From Henricia sp. BOLD:AAB3569 (taxonomy: Eukaryota > Echinodermata > Asteroidea > Spinulosida > Echinasteridae): a stretch of DNA of 64,000 bases. The stretch is taken from assembly GCA_037783545.1 (NCBI GenBank), contig JBBELK010000064.1, positions 1,612,001-1,676,000 on the forward strand, written 5' to 3'. Positions 1 through 11,500 of the stretch are shown in pieces. The translations under genes were made by a program, and so were the position numbers. The number at the start of each line of letters is the position of its first letter. Within the stretch, counting starts at the first letter, position 1. The notes under the pieces are model-generated. The model saw nothing but the letters and a program-made list of their open reading frames with translations, made no database searches and was not told the DNA's origin.

Positions 1-628
1 CACTTTTACGTGGAGTCTGGCAGAAGCTCACAAGATTAGATAGCGACTTGGAAATCCGTGACGTCATCAGCCGCACAGTCGTGACACTATTATTTATCAA
101 ATCCGTAACCGAAGTTTGCAAGCTTGATTGCACTGTAAATTATGCCGCCTTTTGTTTCTGTCATTTATCTGTCGGGCTGATTTCTTTTTGATGCAGGTCC
201 ATTGGAACTGGTTTTCTTTATATTTGTACAAAATATCACGCAATTCCACCTGTGCTGTGGCGAGATTTTCCGCGTTTTCCACCCCAAAAATCACAAAAAT
301 CGGCAGCTGGCGGGCGCCGTCAACTACCTAGTCTTGATTCAAGACACCAGTACGGACACGACCATGGACATAACAAAACCCGTGCCCATAGCTCCCTCAT
401 GCTGCGCTTGGCACTGCTGTTTAATGTCAGTTGATGGCGCCCTGTTAACGGCCTGCTCTTGAAGGACAAGATCATAACGCTTGAATTTAAGACTAACCAA
501 GAAAAAATAACATGCTTCGTGCCAAACAGAGCGCTTTGCATCACATCACAATTTTTGAAGTTGCTGTCTATTCATTTTCATTGATGATCCCGCATGTAAA
601 CTGCCTTTTTTGGACCAGAAATATCACG

Positions 629-1034
629 GTATTTTTTTCGTATACATTGAACAAAGATTTAAAGAAAATTACCTCCTGGAATCAACAGATCATCACATTC
701 TAAGATATACTTCCCACTTGCACTTCTGTCGCAAATGTTGCATTTCTGAGATAAATAAATAATAAAATTACTGCATAAAGTAATGCACAAAAAGACGCGG
801 TGAGCGGTCTGTGCGTAAGCGCGACAACAGAGGGCGCTTCACGCGCGCGTGAATGGTTATCTTGTGCACTAACTAAAGGCAATTTTTGAAGAAGAAAATG
901 TGATTTTTCTACAGAAAAGAAACATTTGCGACAAAAGTGCAAGTGGGAAACTTGAATATCTTAAAATTACATTATCTTTTGATTCTAGAAGGTAATTTCC
1001 TCCAAATCTTTGTTCAATGTATACGAAAAAATAC
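629..1034. mobile_element. Foldback element with ~125-bp arms
   Basis: Left arm 629-757 and right arm about 912-1034 are imperfect inverted copies. They share TTTTTTCGTATACATTGA near the outer end and GCAAATGTT-type sequence near the inner end. The ~155-bp loop contains a GC-richer stretch. No coding capacity. Confidence 0.6.
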
Positions 1035-1167
1035 CAATCTCACTATTAAACAAACATCTTGCTGCGCCCCAATATAAACAAAAATAATAGTTTTAAAAAT
1101 GCATATCGTCAGAAAGTATGCTGAATTTTTATTACCTATTTAGAAGTTTGAATTGAACAATGTGAGG

Positions 1168-1422
1168 TTATTGAGCTCGTGCCAATGACGTCATTTTGGG
1201 AGTCAAGTAATGCCGCGTCGTTGTGGAAGCAATGTGCGTGCGCATTGTGTGTGTCCATAGCGTGCGTAACGCGCAATGCTAAGGCTCCCATTGGTGAATT
1301 AAACCGCGTTACGCCCACCAGAGACACACACAACGCGCACGCACATCGCTTCCACAATGACTCAGCATTATTTGACTCCCAAAATGGCGTATTTGCACGT
1401 GTTCGAAGGGGGTCAATAGAGC
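1168..1422. mobile_element. Palindromic MITE, family A, copy 1
   Basis: Inverted arms contain TGACGTCATTTTGGGAGTCA and GTGGAAGCAATGTGCGTGCG, mirrored about position 1295. A second member with the same core lies at 43539-43743, where the terminal repeats (TTGATAGCTTTC / GAAAGCTATCAA) are better preserved. Confidence 0.65.
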
Positions 1423-1545
1423 TTATTTTTCATGATGCACCAGGCTTCAGACACGGCAAGAATGCGTTGTGTAACTGATTAGTATTAGTGTACCAAATGC
1501 GCGGGCGATGACGTCACAGATTTCCAAGTCCCTAGAGTAGTTTCT

Positions 1546-2393
1546 TCTCAAGGCCGAAGCTAAAGGCATACATGTATCAGCCTACCCCTAGAACTATGGG
1601 AAGACTGGTTCCCGCTCCACATATTCTACATATGAATCTCAGAATACATGTGGTCAGAATCTTTTGGTCGGGTAACCGGACTATGGCTAGTTGGGTCATG
1701 AGCCTGCCCTCTTGCGATTACATGTATCCCATAAATGCAGTGACGTCATGCCGTAATCAGTGATAATTTTCACTATGTCAAGTTTGCCGGAAAATCTAAA
1801 GAAAGATAACGTTGGACGAGTTTTTTACTGTTTAGAAGAGTCGGTGGGAAAACTGATCATATCACAGAATTCTTGAGAGTCGAACAACCTCTGTGGTACA
1901 TACATGTATGTTTTTCAGAGTTTGATTTTGATTGTAAATTGAGATTTCTGACACATGTAAACTGACTAAGAAACACATGTACTGTAGCAAAATCCAATAT
2001 GGCGGACGGGAGAAAATAGCTAAAGGCCCAAAAGTACCCTGCCCTTTTAAACATTTGGACACGATTTTCCACAGTAGTGTCCAAGGAACGTGGCTACCAT
2101 TACACTTGATTTAGATCACAGCCTAACAAAATCAACAGATTTCTTCCAAAAATAACAACATTATTTGATATTTTGCTTTTATTCTGACATAGATGGCATA
2201 AATACCGGTACGGATGTACCATACATCAAGAATTAGACAAGCAACTCGCCAGCAGTGTGCACCATTGGTATCCGACCCCCAACACATGTACTTTCAGATT
2301 GGCCAGCCCACCACTAATGCCAACGCCCCTCCAAGTTGCCCTGCCTTACCCGATGCCCCGCCTATTATAGAGGGACAGCGATGTGCATCGGCC
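1546..2393. other. Upstream / 5' UTR region
   Basis: No promoter element can be called with confidence: there is no convincing TATA box or initiator at a defined distance. The frame of exon 1 remains open from 2214, so at least 2214-2393 may be transcribed 5' UTR. Several TACATGTA motifs occur (about 1570, 1910, 1975). Confidence 0.4.
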
Positions 2394-2588
2394 ATGACGG
2401 CGATCGCTGTCTTCACATGTCACTCCAGCTCCCATCCGTTCCAGGAACGCAGAATCCCGCTCAAAGAGCCCGTAAAGATTGGACGCTCGGTGGCCAAGGC
2501 CAGACCAGCAGCCGAAAATGGAATATTTGACTGTAAGGTGCTGTCCCGGAACCATGCTCTGATCTGGTACGATCACGATGCACTTAAG
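2394..2588 (+). CDS. SLMAP: SLMAP exon 1: start codon and first half of FHA domain
   Basis: Encodes residues 1-65, beginning MTAIAVFTC and ending at DALK, with a phase-0 donor AAG|GTGAGT. It carries the phosphopeptide-binding KIGRS and LSRNHA motifs. The Met at 2394 was chosen because MTAIAVFTC aligns with the vertebrate N-terminus and has G at -3. The frame stays open upstream to another Met at 2214 (and one at 2286), so a 60-residue N-terminal extension is possible but has no visible counterpart in the family. Confidence 0.93.
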
Positions 2589-5500
2589 GTGAGTAAAATT
2601 GTCAATCATAAAATTGGCTTAATACTAATTGCCAGTAGGCTTCATAGCTCAATTGGTACATGTAGGGCGTCTGCACGTTAAAAGCAGGTTCAAATCCCGG
2701 TGGAGTTAAGTTGCTTTTTACTGCATCAAGATTTCTCAAACTCATCAAATTTATTCATCCCGGTGGTCACTTGGATATAATCTCTAAACTAATCACTTAT
2801 TCATACTTAATAATTGGGGCAAGCCGGGCAGTACTGTTAGAAGGCTAAAAGTGATTTTCTGACGTTTACATTGGGACGTTATCATTTTGTATGTTACACT
2901 TTTAGCCCTTTGGCAAATTAACCCCATTCGCCTTGCGCATTGTTGGTGCATGCCCTTACTGTGTCAAATATCTTACCTTACATTCCAAATCAGACATTTT
3001 AAGCACACCATGGAGGTCCTTGTAATCTCGAGACCTTTGTACCCTTGTCATTCTTTTCCCATGATGCCTCAAACATCAGAAAACGATAAAATGGAGCAAA
3101 ATTTGGGGAAAATTCGAAAATTATCAAACAGATTGGTAACCAACTTCGTTTAGACCGTGTCTAAAAGAAATTAGTCCCACTAACGCGGATGAATTTTATT
3201 TACACTGTGTTTAGCCTAGACTGGTCCCCTGTCCACATATTTACTTCCCCTTTGTCGTATATAAGCGAGAGCAGCGTAGCGCGCATGGACAGGGGGCCAG
3301 TCTAGATTTTTGACACAGGTTTTTGGACCAGTAAGGGCGTGCACCAATATTGCGCATGGCGAATGGGGTTAAATTGCCAAAGGGCTAAAAGTGTAACATA
3401 CAAAATGATAACGTCCCATGGTAAACGTTATAAAAACACTTTTCTAAAAGTACATCCACCCGGACGTCGCAAGAGCTTGGCCCAGGATGTGCAAGAAGCG
3501 ACTACATGTATTTTTTGCGGAGTGCATCACATTTGTGTATTGGGACTAAGAAAATTTTGTGAGAGCCAGTAACGACCAATCTCCCTTTGGTCTCGCTGCT
3601 ACTAGCCACTAAGTGTTGAAAGCATTTGTCATTCGCTCAAACAGATATTGCTGCCTTTTATAAAACCTACAGACTGCATGCAATACATGTATGCAACAAG
3701 CCAACAAAATATGCTTGTAAGAGCTGTCAGGGAAGATTAGATTGGCAAAATCCAATGTGGCAGAGCTAATTAAATTGATGTCTTCTGAAGAAACAGAATC
3801 GGCACATCTCGAGGAAATGAATTGAGAACATTACATTACCCCTAGGCAAGACATTGAAGAAATGTAAATGTGGCAGGTTGCTGTGCACGTCTATCCTATT
3901 TCCAACATGTCATACGGTATACAGTCAAACTTGTCTGTAGTGGCCACTGCATAAAAAGGCCACCTGTTTATAGTGGCCACTTGTCTTTGGTCCAAATGGC
4001 ATACATGTACATGTAATACAACCTTTGTAGAGTGGGGCCAATTTCATAAAACTGTTTAGCCAAAATATTTGCATGTAATCAAAAATTTGTTTGCTTTATA
4101 AAAATGGGTTAAAAATCAAAAATTGTATGTCAACTTGTGTTCTTAGCAAGAATAGCGTATTCTTTTGAAAAACACAAGTTGACACAATTTCGACTGTTAA
4201 CCCATTTTTATAAAGGAAACAAATTTTTGATTTAGCAAATTTTTCTGCTAAACAGCTTTATGAAAATGGGCCCTGTTTACTTCGCTAATTGTTTAAAGTC
4301 CCAAGGCAGTGTTCTTCACTACCTGTTTTGTCCGGGCGTGCCGCCTGGACAAAATCAAAGAAGGTACCATTAGCGGAAATTGGAAATTTGTACACACGGT
4401 TTTTAAAAAGGCATGTTGTCACATAGACAGAATGATTCTGTCCCTAAAGGAACCCCTTTCATACAGTGGATTGTTGTCATTTTGCCTCGAAATTAGAATC
4501 ACACCCAAAAATTTCAAGCTGGTTGTGTCCTGTAGTGGTTTTAAATATTCTCAATTCGAAAACGAATAAAAAGCACAACTTACATTGCCGTTTTTTAATC
4601 AAAAACGTATATTTCCGACACTCTTTCACGAAGAAATATCTCCTTACGATGTTGCCATGCTGCTATGAGGTTGGCTTGGGCGCGCTCCAGCATTTTCGGA
4701 GTCGACTCCGATTCCAAAAAGAATCCCAATTCCATTCGAGATCGATTCCATTTTTCGTATGAAAACATACGTGTACATTGCGATTTCTTATTGTGTCAAG
4801 GACAACCCATTCTAATCGATTCCAGTGCGGAGTCGCCCAAGCTAGCGTAGAATGGAGCCCAAAGCTCAACGTATTTTTTTTGGTGAACGTACAGTTGGTG
4901 TGCCTCTACGGAGGCCCAAGGAGAACGTCTGGGAGGCCCATGGTGGCGCTCTTATGTCACGCGCATTTATACAGCGCGGGACGTAACCGTTTAGTTTCGT
5001 TTGACGTTCTCTTTGGGCGTCTGTCAATGCACAACTACACGTTAGTAAAAATGTTATCATGATAAGGAGTTGACATCAGATTTCTTCGTCGAGGATTGTC
5101 GGAAATAGACGTTTTTGATTGAAAAACGGCAATGTAAGTTGTGCTTTTTATTTGTTTTCTAATCGAGAATATCTAAAACCACTACAGGACACAACCAGCT
5201 TGAAATTTTTGGGTGTGATTCTAATTTCGAGGCAAAATGACAACAATCCACTGTATGAAAGAAAAGCTCACTGACTAGTTGTCACACTATTTGTAACCCT
5301 TTTTGGGCCCAAGTTATCTCTTCAGAACAACTGAAACTTATTTATTTTATTTCGAGACCAGACAAAGACCCATTGTAGGGAAAACATGGTCATAGATGAC
5401 CTTTAGAAAATGATTCTACTATAATTGGGAGAACTCTTCACAAATTCATTTGTACTTCATTGCACAAAGCCAACACTTAACGGTACATTTTTGTACAGAA

Positions 5501-8500
5501 CTCAAAATACATTTGTACCCACTGGACTGCTGGACCGACTCACTAATTTCAACAGTGGTCAGACTGTTTTCTTTTCTGCACTATTAAAACTAAAGTGCAT
5601 TTTGTCATTTTCCGCTCAATTTAAAAAGGAAATCTTAAAACAACCAAACTTCTGAGTCACTTCCCCTGTGGTCTTGTAGATTTTTACTTGAAATTCAAGC
5701 CCTAACTTACACCAAATGAATACTAGACAATGGGTGGCGCGGAATGTACATTGCTTTTAACTGGTTCCAAGTTTCGTTCACATAAAAAGTGAATAGGTCA
5801 TGGGGCCCAGGAGCATTGAATGGTACTGTATCATACATGTATATGTACAATGTACGGTAGCAATGGATGAAAATGAAGGTTGCAAATAATGTTTTCATCA
5901 GCTGACATACCGGTACCCGGTAATTCCACCCGCATTTCTATAAATTGCACTTTATAAAAAAAATGGGAAATTCATTAGACAGCTTTAACTTGTGTGAATG
6001 ATGTGCATGCCTGCACGAAGTGCGTGCAAATTGCATGCATACATGTACATATGTACACAGACAATTTCTGCTGGGTAGTAATATTGATTGTTAATAAATT
6101 ACCACCCTTGACTTCTTGGGCTTGAAGCATGTCATAAGCATTTAGATATTGGTTATTGTGTAAGAACTCTGTGAAGCATTTTATTTTGATTAGCAATGAC
6201 CAAAGTGCAGCTCTCTGTATGCCGGACGAACCCGTACTGTGCATTCTAACACAAAAAATGGGCCTCCTATTGCGGACAGACATACCGGTACACATGTAAA
6301 ATATCCCCAACCCCTATTGCGGGTGCGCGTACCCGCTTTTGAAGGAAACCCCCTCCCCACCCCCTATCCCACAAAATTTGAACACACTTGCAAAAATGGT
6401 GCATGGTAACTAATCAAAAAAATATCGTCACATCCTTTCCGATTCCCAAAGTCTCATTTGCCGCAATATTTACAAGATGGCTCTTTATTTAGAATTTAGA
6501 AAAGAAAACGAGAGAGAGGAACCCCCCCTCACCCCCCCCCCCCCCCCCCAACCCCCCCCCCCCCACCCCCCCCCCCCCCCCACCCCCCCCCCCCCCACCC
6601 CCCCCCCCCCACCCCCCCCCCCCCCACCCCGGGGAGCGACACCTCGAAAAGGAAACATGGTAGTACTTTTGATAACAGAATCATGCAGATTAGATGCCAA
6701 TCTATGTGTGTATCAATTTTCAGGTAAAAATTCCCTAGCATTTTCTAGCTACAGGCCTCCAAAAATGTAATAAACTTCAATGGCACGGCTACGATTGGGA
6801 AAAAGTGGGTAGGGTAGGCATTTTCTGGAGTTCATACCGGTATCTCAGCAACGAGTTAGAGTTGGCCTCTAAAATTGTGTACATGTTCATGACATAGGTT
6901 GAGGTATTTTTAGAAAAAGTTTCGTCCAAATCTGAGTCGGACCCTGACCAATTTTCTGAAATTTTAGGTGATTTCACACGGAATGACCCACAAATGTATT
7001 TTTCTCGTCTGCCATCTCAACATGAAAGAATGCTCAGACAAGGTCAATAAGATTACGCGTTCACTCCCAACCATGCGTTGTGAAACATGTTTACATGTAC
7101 GCCGTATGCTTAATCAAAAAAACTTCAGTTCAGAAAAATAAACTTCAATTTTTGAAATTGTGTTTGCGCAGTGCATTCTGCCCAGCAAAAGTCACACAGC
7201 GGAATTTTGATAAAATTCTTCAGATCTTCTGATGTGCTGTGTTATTTGTTTTATATATTTTAATGAAATAAATTTTCCCAAACTACATGTACCAAAACCA
7301 AGCCCAAATTATGATTTTTTTTTTCATCACAATTTCAGGGGTCATTCCCATCTCAGAAATATAAAAAAACATAAGAGCCTTTTGCTGATTATTGATAACT
7401 AAATTTGTAAATGAGTCTTTCCACGGTTACGAGCGTATATATTGGAAATTGGTTTTCATTAACAACGAGGCCATGAATACAAGTGTGTTTTTTTCTGAAT
7501 AAATGAAATTTTTAGCATAGTACTACAAGAAAATCAATGCTCTAAACAACTTTGAAAGCAACAAAGGGAATGACATTAAACTTGCACAAATTATTACTTG
7601 TTCTTAAAGGTCAAGCAATTTTCTTTTAAAAAAATGAATGATTGAATATTTTGCTGTGTGATGTGTAACATGAGGAGCAATGTGTATGTAGTGGTACAGT
7701 ATACAGTTTCTGTACCTTGAGACAACCCTGGATGTCGTTCCCAATCTCATCATGTAACAGATGTTCTTTGCATTGGATTGCACATTTGACATTGGCATTT
7801 ACAGTAAACTCTCATAGCGATCTTCGAGGAATCAAACTACTGGTAATGCAAGTTTTATATCCAGCGAGTGCAATATTATCAAAATGCATACATGTACATG
7901 GGTCTTTCCACAGTAAAGGGGGCATTTTGGCAACACAGATCATATTTCCGAGGAAATACGGTACCTTTGTCTGTTCTCAAAATAAAAGAAATAAGTTTAA
8001 GTTGTTCTGAAGAGATACATGTACATTTTGTACATGTAACTTATGCACCTATCAATTGTATGACGCACCTTCGGACCCCCGGGAAAGGTGCGTCAATGTC
8101 CACAGGAGCGTTATCCTTTTGGGTAACATGACGCACCCTCGGTCACTTTTTGTGACGGACCATTCTTGTCAAATGACGCTTCAAACCACCAAATTTTGAC
8201 GCACCATCTTTGGAAAATGACGCACCATGACGGACAATATGACTGACATGTACATACATGTATAAAAAAATATAAATGTACACGGCGAAAATGAATATCG
8301 AAGGCGAACGCCCGGCAAAGGCGCCGCTGGCGATGGTGATTCCCGTTTAAAAAATCCAACCGGAGCCGTCCAGACGACGGGCGTACGTACATGTACATGT
8401 ACGTAAGCATACGATCGATCACGAATGCATGCAGCTAGCCGGCGCGAAAAACATCTCTGGCATACAACGTTGGCCAACAACAGGTACCCGGCTTTCCATA

Positions 8501-11500
8501 GACGCGTGCACAAAAGTACTGAAACCAGTCAACAACCGGTACTCGGCTGTCTATAGACGAGTACACAAAAACTAGTGTAAACCAGCGCGCTTGGCGACCA
8601 TCTTGCTTTCAGAAGATACCATTAAGCAGTAAGGGGTAGTTTCATTGATTGCGTAGGAGTTTATTTTTTAGTAGGCCTACTCCAATGAAATGAGTATGAA
8701 CGCAAGTAAACCGTTTAATTAAATGGGACACTAACATTTATTCGAATGTATTTCCCGCCAGTATATGAAACAAAACGACAAAGACATTAAATTTACAGCT
8801 CATATTTACATGTTTCTGCAACCCTTTAGTCGCTTTTTTATCAGCTTAAGTTCTTGCAACAGTTGCCAACAGTTGCCTCCAGTGCCATTGTCAATAGCTC
8901 TACATGCCATCCATCTTGTTTTTCTTTTACTATGTTATTTCAAGGTATGTTGCTTTTGTATCAAGTGTCACATCAGATAAATGTAATTAGTATTCTTAAA
9001 CTGTGCAATTTATATTTCTGTCTACATGTATTTGTTTTACTTTTGTATATTTTTTATATTTACCATAGGATCTATATACATGTTTTTACATTTATTTATT
9101 TATCTTTTTTTCTTAACTTGATGTGGGAGAGACAGGTCCTCGACCACAGTGATTTTTATTGCTTTTGTCGCTCCTATGCCCATCTTGTTTATGATACATG
9201 TACATTGTTGGCATGAATAAATAATAATAATAATAATAAAGATGTATCTCGGAAACAGTACGGTCACCCCTCCTTCCAAAATGGTATTATCCACACAGCA
9301 GTATTTTTGACGTGTTTCGTTTTTAACTCCCGTTTTTCATGCATTTTTAGAAAGTACATGCACATACTAAAATGATGTTTCAAATCTGTTAAATTCCATT
9401 TCACTCTGTGGGGGTACATGTATGGGGCTTCAATATCTTTTAACGGGACTTTTTGAACAGCGTGCCACGGTGCCGTTGTGGTTTCGTTTGATCGGGCGCT
9501 GTGGAAAACCAATGTACACTGTACTGACGCACCATTGACACACCTTGACGCACTAGTCATGGTAATCGTGACGGACCAATGTGTACTTTGACGCAATACC
9601 TTCGTCAAAATGTGACTGGACATTCCGGGACATGACGCAACTTTCCCGGGGGTCCGAGGGTGCGTCATACAATTGATACATGTAGGTGCATTACTGTTAG
9701 GCCCAAAAAGGGTTACAAATAGTTTGATAACATACGGTACATTGTACCTTTCTAAAAACCCTGTGTACAAATTTCCAATATACGCTCGTAACCGGGACGG
9801 ACACTTGTTACATTTTAGGCCGTCCCGGTTACGAGCGTATATTGGAAATTTGGGTTTTTAGAAAGGCATGTTGTCACACTATTTGTAACCCTTTTTGGGC
9901 TTAAGTTATCTCTTCAGAACAACTTATACTTATTTCTTTTATTTTGAGACCAGACAAAGGTATTTTCTGGAAAATATGGTCTGTTGCCAAAATGCCCCCT
10001 TTACCGTCACTCACATACAACATGTAGTACAGTGTGTACAAGTAGAGTAATGGCGGGGACTTGAAGTTTGGGAAAAAAACTTTAAATCAGTAAGAGAGCT
10101 ACATGTACATAAAAAGTCTTATTGTCTTACATAAAGACTTACTGTTAAAATTATTTGTCGTTTTCCCCGAAAAATTTCACGAATTTCACTTTTAATAAAT
10201 GAATAGGTGTCATGTACTACGAAATTGGAAAATAGAATTAACGACAAAGACATGCTAAAACACTTTTCGACTTGCACTCATCAGAGCAAGTCGAAAAGTG
10301 CTTAGCATGTTGTTGTCATTACTTAATTCTTTTTTCCAATTTCACTTCTCTTTTCTCTACGCTCATGCACATATGTACATGTACATGTACCAGTAGATGT
10401 ACGCTGCCTTTCCATGATTGGTACATACATGTAGGCCTGTGATTTTTTAATCTGTTGTGAGTGCATTGCATATATGTGCATTGCATTCATGTGTTACATT
10501 TTTGCAGACACAAAAATGGAATGTTTACTATACATGCCTGTTCCACTTGTCTGTCAGATCAATGAACTCGTAACGCGCACACAATGTACGTGTAGGCTAC
10601 ATGAAACAGACAAAAAAAAACACGTATGGAAAGGTGCCTTTATTTGTGGATTTCACACTTGTACATTTTGTACCAATTTGCAGTAAAAGGTTGTCAAAGT
10701 AATTGAAAATTTGAATATTCTACATTTCCAGTTCTCTGATTTGCATCAAGTCAGTGATTTGGAAACTTGATATAAAGAGTTCCATTGTAATACGTATTCG
10801 AGTTGGCTATCATCATATACAGGTATGTACCGGTACATGTCATTGTACATGTACTTGTACCTTACATGTACCGTAAATCATACGGTACGCAGCGGTACGT
10901 ACAGTATTGTAGTACCTGTACTGTACATAATGTACGTACCGGTATACCGTTAGTATGGACATGTTACACACATTTATATTGACGGCACTCTAAACTTGGG
11001 TTGTCACCTTTTGTACAATGCAAACTGAAGTTTGTTTCTCTTGTCAAATGGACTGAATGGACTTTTTGATCATACCGGTTCAGTATGCTTGCCTCTTGTA
11101 CTATGGTCAACAAATCAAAGGCAGTGAGGAATGGAGTCATGGTCACAATGAAGCATGTTTTAAATGTCGTGCAAGTGTCGTGCAAGTGAATAAAAAATAT
11201 TCGCAACTTGAATTTGCGGCCTCAAAACAGCTGGTTTTCTGACAGATTGGGCGTATTCTGTTAGGACCAGGCATGTGATTTCTCCGTTTTTTTTCCGGAA
11301 ATACGTTTTTTTTTGGCCCAAAAACATGACCCCTGTGAATCGTGTGAATCCGTTGAGAAATTACACAAATGTAGGGGGGTAGAGTATGCTAATTTAAATA
11401 GTCATAGCGCGCGACAAATTTCACGCGAAATAAAATTTCTGACTAAATACATAATATTGGATGGACTGGTTCAAGTCTAAGTAAAGTGTCAGGTACCCGA

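Larger units (their letters stand above)
42..1533. mobile_element. ~1.5 kb inverted-repeat element upstream of SLMAP
   Basis: The sequence at about 42-105 (GACTTGGAAATCCGTGACGT, then CATC..CCGC) is repeated in inverted orientation at about 1478-1533. No transposase is visible between them; the interior is filled by two further nested inverted repeats (629-1034 and about 1168-1422). Probably a non-autonomous DNA transposon that has accumulated insertions. Confidence 0.6.
7895..10012. mobile_element. ~2.1 kb transposon-like foldback with subterminal motif arrays
   Basis: The outer left segment (about 7910-8010, GTAAAGGGGGCATTTTGGCA through AAGTTGTTCTGAAGAGATA) reappears inverted at about 9903-10005. 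The next segment inward (about 8040-8100, CAATTGTATGACGCACC) reappears inverted at about 9632-9700. Both arms carry clusters of TGACGCACC-like motifs. No transposase is visible inside; the interior holds a 59-bp tandem duplication (8472-8588) and a LINE-like tail. Likely a non-autonomous DNA transposon with later insertions. Confidence 0.65.

Noticed and set aside
6477..6770. Pro-rich (or Gly-rich on the opposite strand) open reading frames
   Set aside because: They are translations of the poly(C) tract; no start context, no conservation and no flanking exons.
9264..9770. 168-residue minus-strand frame
   Set aside because: It crosses the TGACGCACC motif cluster and one arm of a foldback; the same peptide fragments arise from the other arm on the + strand at about 8050.
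10235..10329. microRNA precursor hairpin
   Set aside because: The stem is of plausible length, but the sequence is one of many inverted repeats here and no small-RNA evidence or conservation can be shown.
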